A DNA stretch of 64,000 nucleotides from Synaphobranchus kaupii (Eukaryota > Chordata > Actinopteri > Anguilliformes > Synaphobranchidae), in the NCBI GenBank assembly GCA_029718625.1, contig CM056395.1, forward strand, positions 25,152,576-25,216,575. The letters are read 5' to 3'. The notes below the pieces were generated by a model. That model saw only the letters and a list, made by a program, of their open reading frames with translations. It was not told the DNA's origin and ran no database searches. The translations under genes and the position numbers were made by a program. This document shows positions 22,975-36,077 of this stretch, one piece after another (positions within the stretch are counted from its first letter, which is position 1; each line of letters begins with the position of its first letter).

Positions 22975-24944
22975 GCATAATGTCAGGTTGCTCTCACAGT
23001 GGTAGGTAGGCCCCGTGAGACCCCCTAGTGGCCGGATTAGGTATTACGTGCAGAAGAGTTCGGCTGAACCACCTGGAGGCAGATTAAGGCTGGCCCACTG
23101 TACATCAAAGAGCAAGAATTACTGCAATGATTAAAGCAAAATGCTTCAAATGGCAGACCTCAGAGCACAGAAAATACTGAAAACGAAACGCCTTCAAAAG
23201 CCATATCCACACTTCTGCGACACTGTTTGTTTCCGCAATACCTCAGGCCAGAATGAACGATTAATGGATTAATGATGTCAATTTCAGTATGGATTGGTAT
23301 TGTACATAATTACAAGCATCAGGAACCAATTATTATGTGCTGCATAGAGTTCTCTCAGCTATTGGAAAGGCAACCCTGGTATGGGTCACTGCCGAAAGAG
23401 ACAAAGTACTGTTTCCCCATGACAAACTCTTCATTACGGAGGGCTGACCAAGGTTAGCAACATAATGTGGTCTCATCAGCCATGGATATTATGGCCACTT
23501 TTCATACCTAAAGTACAAAAGTAATTGTTGACGGAAATAATAATGATGCTGTGTCTTGTGAACAATTAATTACAGCCTGAATCCAATTTCCCTTTTGCGC
23601 CAATGGCAGTGCAAAATTGGTATTGTGACAAGCTTTTATTTGTCTGGCACGATTAGCATTTACATTTTTGCATTTAAATGGGATTTAAAATAATTAATGA
23701 ATGAAATGGGCTACAATGCTTTGGTTTTGCATTATTATTGTTATTTATTAATGTTTATTAATTTTGTCTCAGACCCAGGAGAAGCCGCTCCCTCGTAGGT
23801 ACGCTATGCACATCATCATTTATTTATTTATCCATTTGATTAAGTTGCTTTGCAGACGTTATCTATTCTAGCATAAATAGCTACATGTTTTCCGTGATGA
23901 CACGGCTGGATATTTACAGAAGACGTTCAGGTGTGGTGCTCAGCCCAAAGGATCAGCCCACGTACTGTGGCCCACCTCCTTAAACACAGGATCCCTACAG
24001 CACACTGGTGTCACGCTGCCAACTGATTGGACCATTCCCAAGCCTACATTGCACTGGTGTCACGCTGCCAGCTGATTGGACCATACTGCTTGACTGTGCA
24101 AAGAGTACAGAAATGAAAACCCAAAAACCTTCCCATTCAGAAGCAATTTCATTTTGAAGACATTCTCAAGTAGACAGCCTGATTCAAAGATTTTTCTAAA
24201 GCAGGCTTCTCTCGAAATGACACACCTTGTTCGGGTTCAGTCGTTCCAGTTTATCTGAACGACTGTGTTGCCGAGTTTCTCATTTGTCTGATAATACCAT
24301 GAAAGGCCCGCCCGCCCCCCGGAAAACCAAAACAGCAAAGCCTCTTCGCCCTTCTTTCAAAACAATCTTGGCACTTGGCAGGATAACAAGTGCTTCTGCT
24401 TTTCAGGTATTAACGTCTCATTGTAATTGGACCGTTTTCATTTCTTGATACGGAGGACATGAACTGCACTGCAGAGTCAACACGAGTTAATCAACATCTG
24501 CATCAGACCATAGTCAGAAATCATGCTTACAAGTTGTCTCGTTGAGCTTGCCTAAATTGGATAAATGAGTGAGGTTTATCCAGCCATTGAATGCTCTACA
24601 TTCAGAGCAAGTTTGTGGAACGTGTGTGGGGCTTGTCATTATAATACCAGAGACTTGGAAAGCACAACATTCGTGTGACCTACGTAGTTTAAAAAATAAA
24701 AATAAAAATAATTCAGTTCTGAATGGACACCGGTGATGACAGATTGTGGATCTTGTTAACCGATTGGAATTGCGGAATAACCCAAGCGCATTGCGCTTAC
24801 TTATTCGGAAAGTGTTTGGAATCACGTCAAGTACTTCTGTACCTTCCGTATTCCCGCCAAAGACAAACCAAAAAGCGCAAAAGGAGTTTTTATTTTTCTT
24901 TAGAGCACGGGGAAAAGGGAAAGGGAAGGAAAGTTGATTTTCTC
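22975..24944. other. unique DNA with one short duplication
   Basis: A direct repeat with GCACTGGTGTCACGCTGCC-like units occurs at about 24001-24084 (two copies, about 55 bp apart). No gene supported. Confidence 0.5.
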
Positions 24945-25130
24945 CACGTGTCCGATGTCACGGGTTGATTGCGCCGGGCCGTGGCGGGTCCGTCTCCTCA
25001 TCGGCGAATCGGCCGTCCGGGGCTGCGGCGGCCCGAGCGGATTGCGAGCCTCCCGCACAACGGCGCGACGGGGAGAGCAATCAGGGCGCCGCTCGTTAGC
25101 AGGGCGGCGGGAGTGTGAATCATACTCCTG
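24945..25130. other. CpG-rich patch
   Basis: Dense CpG over about 180 bp in otherwise AT-rich DNA. Without an exon or promoter element it is only a candidate CpG island. Confidence 0.4.
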
Positions 25131-27786
25131 CTGCTGGGATCTAAAGTAGGTCAGGCCAAGAAAAATAAATAATTAAAGCAAAAAACCCAGCTCAAAGCTC
25201 TTTTTAAGCCTACCCTGTGAGGATGGATTTAGTAGCGGGCAGGTAATCTTGGCGGTGTGGATCACGCCCCCCCCCCCCATCTCTCTCAGACAGACAATAC
25301 AGTCACCTTCTTTTTTCTAGTTCCCCTTCCTTCACCTCACAACGGAGCTGTAAAATATTCACTGGGATAATACTTAATAACTTAACTGCATTGTAATAAC
25401 CCGTGCTGGAAGTATACAAACAGATGTTAGGTGTGTTAAGTCTTCAGTGAGCTTCCTCAGGAGTGCATCTACATTGGCTTTTCGGGTACACAACATAATC
25501 CACGTCTAACAGCCATTAACTTCTGTCTTCCTGACGAGAAGAACGTAATTGCATTTTACAATAGCCTCTCTCTCTCTCAATTCTGTGTTGTGCAAGGTAA
25601 TATGGAGAACATCCTATCCAGTACAACAAGGAATACTTTTCATTATTACATTTTATCAATAACACGCTGATGATAAATTTCCCTTAGGTCAAATGAAGTC
25701 TTATAATGATGCACAAATCCACTTATTTCAGTTTAGTTAATCTGTATAAGTACCTAATTTACTATTTAATTTTATTTGTACGTATATCCTTGTGGTTACA
25801 AAACAATGCAATACTCAGTATTTTTCATCAGTAGTGATTCTCTACATGTCTATATTTACAAAGCCAGAGTGTGACACGTAATATGATGTAAATAATTCAC
25901 TCTCCTTACAATGCCACTGCAGATGAAATGAGAGAAAAAAAAGTATTTAAGCTGCTGATTCATGCATCGGCGCAGATGTGCATTGGAGTATAAGCTAGAC
26001 CCCAGACTGAGAGAATAGATTTTTTAATTTTTTTATTTTTTGGTCTCTGGTGTATCAAAAAGAAAACGTCTCTCCCTCCCGTGTCGATGTTTTGGGAGGT
26101 TTGTGAATTTCCTCAGACTGCATTTGCATATCCCATCTCTTCCAAGGAGAGCCGATGAAACATCTGCATTGGGAATGACCTTGTGCTCGGACCATCATGT
26201 CGCGCATTCGTAGTCTTGGCCGACTGCACAAGGTCATTTAAAGTCTATTCTGTGCACTTTAGAAATCCTCCGTTTTCAGCAGTGCTTGTTACCCTCTGCG
26301 ACAAGCAAACTACATTATTATTAAACTGCTTATTTATTTATCTGCCCACTATAGGTGTAGCGTGGTTTAATGTGTGTACTATATTTTTATTTATTATAAG
26401 TTTAATCAGGTTTATCAATGTGAGTAGCCATGCAAGGGGCTGTATAGCCATTCAGATGTAGAGAGTGATTAGGTGGACAGATGTAGGGAGCCAGGTGGGA
26501 ATTTTTCCAGGACACCATGGCAGAAGCAACTCAGTTTGCCAGATATCCCATTGAAGTCCTAACAAACCCCACACCTGTTTAGCTTCAGGAGTTTATCATG
26601 AGAAGCGTACAGTGTGGCACAGTGTACTGACAGATATGGAGATGTAACTATAGCACAGGCAAGCTTGTTATTTTTAAAGGCAAGGCAGGCAAAATTTCCT
26701 TCTCTCAGCGAGCAAATCAACAATGGAATCCTATTTGACTGAATTGAGCTGTAGACACTCATTCATCCATTGCTATGCTGTTTCCAGATGTTTCTGTTAT
26801 GTACCATTATTAAAGGGTAGTTGTAATGGCCTGATAATACTCTGGAAGGGCGGTATACCTTGGTGTGTATTGGAAGTACACTTCTCAGCCCCTCTGAGAG
26901 TGTCTATGGATAAAGCCGATGGATAAAGCCAAATGAAAGAGCTCTTCATTGTGTGAGTGTCTGAGCTCGTTCATATCGTATCTCTCTGTAGCTATAGCTG
27001 AACAAGCTCAGCACCCTCTCGTTCTCATGAGCCTGTCAAATGGAATAAAAGATACTAAACTCATGTGATTGCTTTTTGCTCCTTGTGATCACTAAACTAT
27101 TTAAGTAAATAAATAATTCTGGCCAGATGCACTTATCTAGAAGAACTTACAAAGTCCATTTTTTTTCTTTTCTTTTTTTAAACACACGTACAATCCTTTT
27201 ATACAGAAAATATTTCACTGACCTACGACCTTTGTCTCACGATCCCAGTTTCCTTACCATTATAACCATTATACTACCCAGCAGCCTCTGCGACTTTTTC
27301 CACTTGCGCTGTTGAACTCTACTGTCTGTCTCTCTATCCTTGTTTCCGTCTGTCTTTCTGAGATTTATTTCCTGATTTATTTTTTTAAAGTGTCTGGCAG
27401 AAATTGTCATGTTGCTCTTATATGACCTTGGAGGGGGTGAGACTGGAGGGAAGTCAGATTTATTCATGAACTAGTTTTGGGATCCCCTGCAGGACATGTT
27501 TCTTTCTTGTAAATCCTACTGGTCTTTAGACGAGTACATCCTCCTTCATCGCACTAGTCTCCTCTCTGCCTCTGCTGTTTTATCTCCTCAGCTTCCTCAC
27601 AGATTTACTTTTACCTTTAGATCCGTAGACTTACCAGTGATTTTTCTCAGGTACAAGTTTTTATTTTTATTTTATTTTTTTTATATAAAGTTTTTTGGAA
27701 TGAAGTTTGCTGAAATGTTAGCTGTCACCGTTGAGAGCTCACCAAAAGAAGACTAAAGTGTGTGATTAAAGTAAAAATCAGTTTGT
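25131..27786. other. unique AT-rich DNA, no gene seen
   Basis: Contains a poly-C tract near 25266-25279 and a 13-bp perfect inverted repeat (AATGACCTTGTGC at 26174-26186, complement at 26226-26238). No supported coding sequence. Confidence 0.5.
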
Positions 27787-28176
27787 ATCCTTGGTTTGGG
27801 GCAACACAGTGGTGCAGTGGTTAGAACAGTCACCTCATAGCAGGAAGGTACCGAGTTAGAATCCCGGCCGAGGGCCTTTCCGTGTGGAGTTTGCATGTTC
27901 TCCCCGTGTGGAGTTTGCATGTTCTCCCCGTGTCCGCGTGGGTTTCCTCCCACAGTCCAATGACATGCAGGTTAGGCTAAGTGGAAACTCTAAATTGCTC
28001 ATAGGTGTGAGTGTGTGAGTGAATGGTGTGTGTGTGTGCCCTGTGATGGATTAGTGACCTGTCCAGGGTGTATTCCTGCCTCTCGCCCAATGCATGCTGG
28101 GATAGGCTCCAGCCTCCCCGTGACCCTGGCCAGGAATAAGCAGGTCAGATAATGGATGAATGGGATCCTTGGTTTG
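27787..28176 (+). mobile_element. tRNA-headed SINE, ATGGATG-tailed, with 12-bp TSDs
   Basis: The element occupies 27799-28164 (366 bp) between perfect 12-bp direct repeats ATCCTTGGTTTG at 27787-27798 and 28165-28176. The head has GTGGTTAGAACAGTCACC and a B-box-like GAGTTAGAATCCC; the body carries GGAGTTTGCATGTTCTCCCC and GCATGCTGGGATAGGCTCCA; it ends AATGGATGAATGG. This is a very common teleost retroposon with an RTE-like ATGGATGG tail. It contains a private 24-bp tandem duplication of the CGTGTGGAGTTTGCATGTTC block (27879-27928). Confidence 0.9.
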
Positions 28177-28666
28177 TCTGTTGATGGAGTTAATGCAGAT
28201 GATGCATGCGGAGATATATGATGTATATGAATGTATATAAACTTATGATGGAGTCTCCTGGATGCCTTTGAGCCTGGGTGGAGGTCCCTGGATTGCAATA
28301 GGTTGAAAACCCCAGCACTACATAACAATGAAGGTAGCAATCAAATTCAAATTTTGCTGTTACTTCTATAAGGACAGGACGCAAATTCATCTTCCCGACA
28401 GAACCACCAAGTTTTCTATGCTAATGTCGACCTACATATCTCTACATGGTCAGCCTGTAAGGATGCAAATGTGTTGCATAATTTATCTGTGGCTCTACTG
28501 TATGAAAGCCATTCAAATTTGTTATGAAACACATTATTCATGTTGTTGCTTTTTGAGTAAATCGTCCGGTTGAACATCTTTGCCTAGCATGTTGAGTCCT
28601 TGCATCCATAATTGAGAAACCTTTCCTCAGGCTTTCCAGCAAGCTTGATACAACCTGTCCTGCTTA
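28177..28666. other. unique DNA
   Basis: No gene or recognised repeat. Confidence 0.5.
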
Positions 28667-28764
28667 CCCCGTATCGCCCGCTTATGGAACATCCCCGTAT
28701 CGCCCGCTTACGGAACATCCCCGTATCGCCTGCTTACGGAACATCCCCGTATCGCCCGCTTGCA
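28667..28764. repeat. 26-bp tandem repeat, about 3.8 copies
   Basis: Units start at 28667, 28693, 28719 and 28745, each beginning CCCCGTATCGCC(C/T)GCTTA. Few differences between units suggest a recent origin. Confidence 0.95.
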
Positions 28765-30134
28765 GCGCTCTAAGTGAATGGATAAACTTAAGTCCCACAA
28801 ACGCCACCACTTTTCCCCATGCGCTCTCTTATCTCTTAAAGATGCAAACACGTTCTGTTGACTTACCTCTCCTGCTCTGTACTCAGCCCGGTTTTCTCAA
28901 TGCAAACAGTTTCACACAGGGAGGGAAAAAATTTAAAACCTAAATAAATAAATGTATTCACCCTTCCAAACGCACCGAAACACTGGCGATACTGGCTCTG
29001 ATGTTGTCATACCGTGTCATGCAAACGTAATCCCGTATTACAGCGTTAGAAAAGGCCGTCCGTGTCAGATTTGTTGTGAGTCTTCACAGACAACTGGATT
29101 TCTCGCGTGGAACACAACCTTATTACATTCTTAAATAAAACCATTTAAAAAATAAAGTTTTTCATTAATGGAATGGAATCCTGAGTTTTTGATTTCAGGA
29201 CAGGGAGTATTAAAACGAGGATAATTAGCAGGCTGTAGGAATGTTTGATGGCTGGGTTCTTTCACCCTGTAGCATAAATGTATTATGTTTAGCGTGCTGA
29301 TATTACCCTGAAGTACTCTGATTGAGGCCTGCAATACTCCAGTTCCTGAGTGAGGAATCACAACATTTTAAATGCTGCATAATTACATCTGGGAATGAGT
29401 GTGTGCGTGTTGGCGGTGTGTGTATACACGTCTGTCTGTTGTGTTTGTGTGATCTATTCATAATACACCTACGTACATGCGTGTATATACCACACATGTA
29501 AAATTACTCTTCAAACTGTACTTTTATTTTATTAGTATGTGTGTTTCCTTCTTAAATAGTATTCTGTGAAGTGTCAGTGAACATTTGGAAAAAGATCTAC
29601 CTGATGGTCTCATTTTGAGGGGCTGCAACACATATCATTTCCTTGACTGGGGCTAATTAGTTTCCCTAAATACTATCATAGCTGCACAGGGAACACATGC
29701 GATGGGTTGTAAATCTTGTAAATGGTTTAAACAGTGTAACAGCGGAGCCATTTTGTGAAGGTTGAGGGCATTTAATCACGCACAAGTCTTAATGGCCGTG
29801 CTCCTTGCCCCCTCTGTCCAATCAGAGTGTCTGTTTGAGATATAAATGACACAGTCGAGTGCCCTGAGATTTGTGTGCTAAACCAACGTCCCCTTTGATT
29901 CAATTATGTTTTTACTGCCCCCACTTCTCACACTCAGGTTTTCCCAATCCAAGGTCCGCTTATTAGTTCCTCCACAGGCCGCAGACCACAGCCTTATGGA
30001 AAGACAAAGGGATGGGAAGGTTGGAGGGAAGCGGATAATGTGAAATGGCAGAAATATACCCAATTCCCAATTCCCATTCTCCTGAGACCCGGCAAAAAAG
30101 TTTTTTTATTTTTTTATTTATTTTTTTATTCTTT
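28765..30134. other. unique DNA, no gene seen
   Basis: AT-rich; no supported feature. Confidence 0.5.
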
Positions 30135-30312
30135 GATGACAAAAGTATGTTGAAGTGAAAATAATATTTTCAAAAATATTACTCATTTTATTTTTTGACC
30201 ATTCCTTGTAGTGTCGATTTCAGCACAGTAGAACATACGGTTCTTGACGTTAAGACGTTGCAGAGCCTCTTCCTGGGAAAGGGGCAATTAAGACGATATT
30301 CCTGGAAGCAGT
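30135..30312 (+). repeat. dispersed repeat family D, copy 2
   Basis: Shares GATGACAAAAGTATGTTGAA, GTGAAAATAATATTTTCAAA, TTCAGCACAGTAGAACATA and GGTTCTTGACGTTAAGAC with the copies near 12.8, 37.9 and 46.0 kb. This is the most diverged copy at its 3' side. Confidence 0.65.
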
Positions 30313-31906
30313 AGTCGAGGAATATCGCAGTGCAGAGAGTGTGAAGCTGTGAACTGACGGATGTGAAGATAACAAGGTTGGATAATTGGAAGCTGGAAAT
30401 CCAATGACAGAAAACAAAAAAAACGTGTGAAAATTAGATGACTTAATTTGATTAATATGGGTAGTTAGTAAATATATTGATAATGAGTATGAAATGTAAC
30501 TGCCATGATCAATGGCATTGATCTCTTTTTTTTTTTATCTTGTTGGCCCAATGATTCATAATGATCTTTTACCTTACTTAATGTATAATTGCATATAGAG
30601 CGACAGGGTAAAAAGATGAAATCCAGGGTAAGTGCTTGGTGAGTTTGTTTAAGTGACTCTTATCGTGAGTACTGGCTGTGCCCTACAGTCGGCTATAAGG
30701 GGGCAGTCCACACACTGATATTACACAATAGGATTCATATCACTAGGGTGGGGTGCAAGGGTGAACATATGTAACAAATAAAACGGCCTCGCTCTCTCGC
30801 TCTCTCTACCTCTGTTAAAGCAAATCTGAGCTGCGACAGTCCTTCGACTTATAAAGCAAATTGAATCTTATCTAAAAAGAGATATTCCTGAGACGTGTGC
30901 AGCAGCCAAACCCAATCGATTTTGTATTTCCTAACCGCATTTAATCAATATCCAGGAACGCTGTCCTTCCTCGAGCGTTTAGGTTCTGGGCAGTAACCTT
31001 AGCAGACCCTTGCAAATGGAAACAATTCCATTTGTTACCGAGGCCTAAAAAAAGAAAACAAGGTATCGGTAGCAAAGCGATGGTGTGCCTCCCGCCTCTG
31101 CTTCACACTGCCATACAGCTTCAGTTCCAGACAGCTGGGCTTCTTGTGCCATGGCTGAGAGATACAAAGTTTTAGTGCATGGCATCGCTGGGGAAATATA
31201 AATTCAATGTATATTGCATTACAGTTTCTTAGCTGTGCATTAGAGGGTAATCAGGCTCCTCGAGGGAGAGGAAGAACTGCACTCTGTGGTTTAATAGCAG
31301 GAAACGTCTACCTTTAGAAGGTATATAGGGAGTCTGGATAGGTCTAATGAAAGTCCCCCCCGGAAAAGTATTTTATTTCCCATTAAGAAGGTCGTTAGTG
31401 TCCCAGACAGTAAATACCTCTGCCTGTCTGCGTGGCAATAGGCCGACTGGGCGATGCAAAGTGACTCCCGATTCCTGAGTCCTTTGTGCTATTCCAATGT
31501 GCTCTAACCGAGCCATCCGCATTCGGCGGAAGAATAGAGGCATTTTCCTTTTGTTTGTGCCGGGGGTACAGGGTACCCCGTAATGTGAACTGATTAGTGT
31601 CAAAAGTGCTCCGTCGATGTTCATTTTACGCCGAAAATTTTGCAGTGCGTAGGTTGTATGAGTGTGTCCAAGCGCACGTTGTGAGGATGTGGAGAAACGG
31701 TAAAACCGGGGTTAGATTCTGAATTATAAGCAGTGGCCCTTTTAAAGAACCTTTGAACCTTTTGTCTTTGACCTTTGACCGGAACACTGTCATTGTAGCT
31801 TCAGTTCGATTTTCATGTCACCAGAGTTCAAATGGGTTTCTGTATAGGAGAGATTTAAAATCATATTAGTGCTTTTAATGACCCATTTCTGCAAGTGTGT
31901 GTGTGT

Positions 31907-31944
<38 letters not shown>

Positions 31945-32571
31945 TCTATACAGTATTTCTGCCGATATTAGAGTTGTTCTTCTCTCTATAGCCATGAAAA
32001 CATGGTTGCATCATTGGATCTATAGATGTTTAATTTGAGGATGTACATCTTGTTTTAGCCATTTCTGTGCATTTTTGTAATGCGTGAAAATTTACATGAA
32101 CATACACAAAAATAAATAGAAATATGGAAATTGGTTTGCCCTGAGGGGGAAAAATATCTTGGAAAATTATGTCTCATGCTAATAATAAGCTAGCTGTAGC
32201 TGTTTCAGGTTAGTGCAGTTCCCTTGCTAGCAATTGAATTAATGATGTTACTCTCTAAAATATAGTGTCAAAAAGTAACTTTGACTTTGTAATAGTTTTT
32301 TGTTTTTTTTGTTCAAGTAACACTTGAATATATATATAGAAGTTGAGTACTTCAAATGTTTCTTCAGTTATTCTGGGTCTACAATCATGGGAGGTCATGA
32401 TGTTCCAAACACTCCTTTCTTCCCAGGAAGAGTAAAACGTATAATATATCTTAATGTGGAATCTTTCAGTTAAAAAATGTAAGTAAATACTAGTAAGCAC
32501 AAAACCAGCCATTTGTTTGTAGCCCAAACTAATTATTGAGGAAGCAGAGAGAGTGTGAAAAAAGAGCAGTG
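30313..32571. other. unique DNA with a (TG)n run
   Basis: A (TG)n microsatellite lies at about 31895-31940. No gene supported. Confidence 0.5.
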
Positions 32572-32660
32572 CGGCGTGTCTGTGTCTGTGCCTGTGTCTG
32601 TGACTGTGTCTGTGTCTGTGTGTGCCTGTGTCTGTGCATGTGTGTGCGTGCAGAGAGAGA
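32572..32660. repeat. TGTGTC/TGTGCC hexamer-rich repeat
   Basis: Degenerate TGTGTCTG units. Confidence 0.85.
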
Positions 32661-32795
32661 AGCGTGTTTACTTCTGTGCATCATTCATAATGTCTAGTCT
32701 TTGAATGCGGGAGAAATTCAATCAAACACTGCACGCAAAAAAAAACTGAGAAGACTGGCTCTATTGGAAGGCGATGGCGTTAAGTGAAACCTAGG

Positions 32796-32930
32796 CTATC
32801 CCTGCTGTAATGACTGTGTCTCTGCCTGTGTGTGCGTGTGCGTGTGCGTGTGGCTATCCCTGCTGTAATGACTGTGTCTCTGCCTGTGTGTGCGTGTGCG
32901 TGTGCGTGTGGCTATCCCTGCTGTAATGAC
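32796..32930. repeat. 58-bp tandem repeat, 2.3 copies
   Basis: Units start at 32796, 32854 and 32912 with CTATCCCTGCTGTAATGACT and an internal GTGTGCGTGTGCG run. The first two are essentially identical, which suggests a recent duplication. Confidence 0.95.
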
Positions 32931-33866
32931 TGGAGGCAAGAGGGGTGAGGGGATGGCAGACAGAGCTTCAGCCAATTAGGAACATTTTGGCAAAGCAAAC
33001 ATTTTAAACAAGTGATTGAAAATGAGCCGTCAGAGTTACGCAGGTCGGAGGAAGAAGGGGTGATACTGTTTTTTTTTTCGGGTTGGAGAGAGAGACCTGC
33101 CTTCACCAGTACCATGCCTGCTGCAGAAGGCTTGTTTACAAATTTGCAGAATTTGACGGGTATGTCCCTCTCTCTCTTCTGTACCCTCTTTTCTGGTTTT
33201 GCCAGACAGGGAATTTATCGCGGGACCTCACACGCTTTGATTTTTTCCATCTGCATCTCACTTCGGGAGTGACTGGCGCTTAAGAGAGCCTTTTTTTAAA
33301 ATAAGATGCAGATTTCAGCTCCCTTACGGGGGTCTGTGAGCCGTCATGTGACTGCAGGAGCATTACAAACACATTGGAATACTGTTTATTCCACTGTTTA
33401 CCAAATATCCTCCTCATTGTGATCACCCACGGCTCAGTCAACATGTTCCCCATTTCGATTCACAATTAAATGTTTGACTGTCGCGATTCCCATCTTCACC
33501 ACAGCTTGACAAGTGCAACAATAACCACACTGAACTATGGTTGCAATGGAAACAGTAATAATAATGCCAAGGCCAAACTATGCCTGTGTATAAAGAGGAT
33601 AAAATCTGTCCCATCACTGACACGAGTGTCCATATTTTAAGAAAATACGGAGTAAGGCATACTAGAGCCAGCGGGGGTTAATTAAATAATACAAATGATC
33701 AATTAAAATGTGTCACTGTCACACAAAGGTGCCAGAATCATTTCACAAGTGGAGAGGTAGAAGAGCATGTTGTTGTTATTTATAAAAAAAAGAATTCTGT
33801 TGAATCCTGACAGACATTCTGCCTTGTAGTCATCGTAAGGGAGTGGATGAGTAACTGTGGATAAGG
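32931..33866. other. unique DNA, no gene seen
   Basis: No supported feature. Confidence 0.5.
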
Positions 33867-34640
33867 ACGGGGGGTGGGACGGGGGTGGGACGGGGGTGGG
33901 ACGGGGGTGGGACTGGGGTGGGACGGGGGTGAGACGGGGGTGGGACTGGGGTGGGACTGGGGTGGGACTGGGGTGGGACGGGGGTGGGACTGGGGTGGGA
34001 CGGGGGTGGGACTGGGGTGGGACTGGGGTGGGACGGGGGTGGGGACTGGGGTGGGACTGGGGTGGGACTGGGGTGGGACTGGGGTGGGACGGGGGGTGGG
34101 ACTGGGGTGGGACGGGGGTGGGACTGGGGTGGGACGGGGGTGGGACTGGGGTGGGACTGGGGTGGGACGGGGGGTGGGACTGGGGTGGGACTGGGGTGGG
34201 ACGGGGGGGTGGGGACTGGGGTGGGACGGGGGGTGGGACTGGGGTGGGACTGGGGGTGGGACTGGGGTGGGACTGGGGTGGGACGGGGGGTGGGACTGGG
34301 GTGGGACTGGGGTGGGACTGGGGTGGGACGGGGGGTGGGACTGGGGTGGGACTGGGGTGGGACTGGGGTGGGACGGGGGGGTGGGACTGGGGTGGGACTG
34401 GGGGGTGGGACTGGGGTGGGACTGGGGTGGGACGGGGGTGGGACTGGGGTGGGACGGGGGTGGGACTGGGGTGGGACTGGGGTGGGACGGGGGTGGGACT
34501 GGGGTGGGACGGGGGTGGGACGGGGGTGGGACGGGGGTGGGACTGGGGTGGGACTGGGGTGGGACGGGGGTGGGACTGGGGTGGGACGGGGGTGGGACGG
34601 GGGGTGGGACTGGGGTGGGACGGGGGTGGGATGGGTCGAT
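33867..34640. repeat. 11-bp G-rich minisatellite, about 70 units
   Basis: Two unit types, TGGGACTGGGG and TGGGACGGGGG, are interspersed irregularly, with occasional 12- or 13-bp units that carry extra Gs. The plus strand has G runs of 3-7 every few bases and is a strong G-quadruplex candidate over its full length; the minus strand is C-rich (i-motif type). Three plus-strand frames and one minus-strand frame are open, because the unit has no stop in any of them. That is evidence against coding. Confidence 0.97.
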
Positions 34641-35687
34641 CGGACAGTGGTGGGGTCAGATGGTATAACATTTCATTTTCAGCGCTGAACTGAGAGACTT
34701 ATTGATGGTAAAAAAAAAAAAAATAACAAAAATAAATTACAGGGTTGAAGGTGGGGGGAGGGGGGGAATTTAATTTACAAATTTTCATAGATTTATTTAA
34801 TTTTATTGCCAAATTCAAGGAAATATAATTACTAATTGCTAATACTAATTGCTAATATTATCTCTAATTGCTAAAGATAATAATTGCTAATACTTGCATG
34901 TGCACATTAATAGCTGCCATCATGTACAAAGATAGGTAATAGCTAATGAGCGGAGAATTGAGTGAATAGACTATATCATGGAGCACTGTGTTTATTTTGT
35001 AGGGTAAATTGCCGTACCAGGTGCTGGGATCAGTGCAATAAATTATTTATTGCAATGTTACACTCATGGCTTGACCCTGTAATTTGCAGTGTTTATACAT
35101 TTTAAACCTGAAATATTCATATTTATGATGCATTATTGATTATTATCTCTCAGAGGAGAGCACCGATGAATGGACTCTCCCACTTATCCGGCATAGCAGA
35201 GATACTCAGACTGAACACGGTGAGTCAGACTTACTCACAATATGACATGTGTTTTCCAAACGTGCTTAGACAGACTCGTGAGCAGTTTACATCGCATCAT
35301 GATCACTGGCCGAGATTGCAGCGCGCCACCATTCATTCTTGAGGAATTTGATGGAGGTCTGTTAATGAGGTCTGTTCCTGCTGCCACGAGACGTCACGCA
35401 TATTTAAGCACAGTGACGCCGTTAGAGGAACGCCCCCCCCCCCCCCCGTGGACCCGCGTGCTTTGTTCAGGTCGAGCTGGGATCTGAAGGAGGGATTGGC
35501 TCCGAGCGGACTGACGGATCACGGCCTGCGGTTCAGTGTCATCGCAGAACACCGTCTGCCGTCGTCGGGAGATCAGAGAGGAACAGACGGCAGTAACCCG
35601 CCGCAGCCCTGCATTACTCAATGTTCCATTCTTAAACGCAAGCCCTGCAAGAGAGAGCTTGCGTAAGGATCAGAGCTTGGAAAAGCC
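34641..35687. other. unique DNA with CpG-rich part
   Basis: 34790-34880 has short TAATTGCTAATA repeats. 35380-35620 is CpG-rich and contains a poly-C tract (about 35431-35447). No gene supported. Confidence 0.45.
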
Positions 35688-35945
35688 CCTCATGCTAGGT
35701 GTCTCTTCTTTTTTCTTTGCTAGGTGTCTCTTCCCCACTCATACGCGTGGATGTTCAGGACATATTACACCCTCATGCTGTGTCTCTTCCCCACTCATAC
35801 GCGTGGATGTTCAGGACATATTACACCCTCATGCTGTGTCTCTTCCCCACTCATACGCGTTGGATGTTCAGGGACATATTACACCCTCATGCTAGGTGTC
35901 TCTTCCCCACTCATACGCGTGGATGTTCAGGACATATTACATCAC
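35688..35945. repeat. 56-bp tandem repeat, about 4 copies
   Basis: Units start at 35725, 35781, 35837 and 35897 with TGTCTCTTCCCCACTCATAC, followed by an ACGCGT site and GATGTTCAGGACATATTAC. A shortened piece precedes at 35688. The third unit has extra bases, giving a 60-bp step. 56 is not a multiple of 3, yet short frames persist in all phases; not coding. Confidence 0.95.
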
Positions 35946-36077
35946 ATCAGGGATACTGAAATGTGGCCCTTGGGGGGCCGGTAAGTGCTGCTGGTTTTCA
36001 TTTATAATCAGAGACTGATTTGAACCCGACACCCCAGGTGAGTGTAATCTCTGGCCAATCAGTGACATTATCGGACT

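Noticed and set aside
23821..23860. SINE tail on the minus strand (TTGCTTTGCAGACG)
   Set aside because: Only a short partial match to the tail; the stem-loop is not preserved.
33703..34671. 322-codon minus-strand proline-rich frame and three glycine-rich plus-strand frames
   Set aside because: 11-bp G-rich repeat with no stop in these phases; four frames cannot all be coding and no other coding signal exists.
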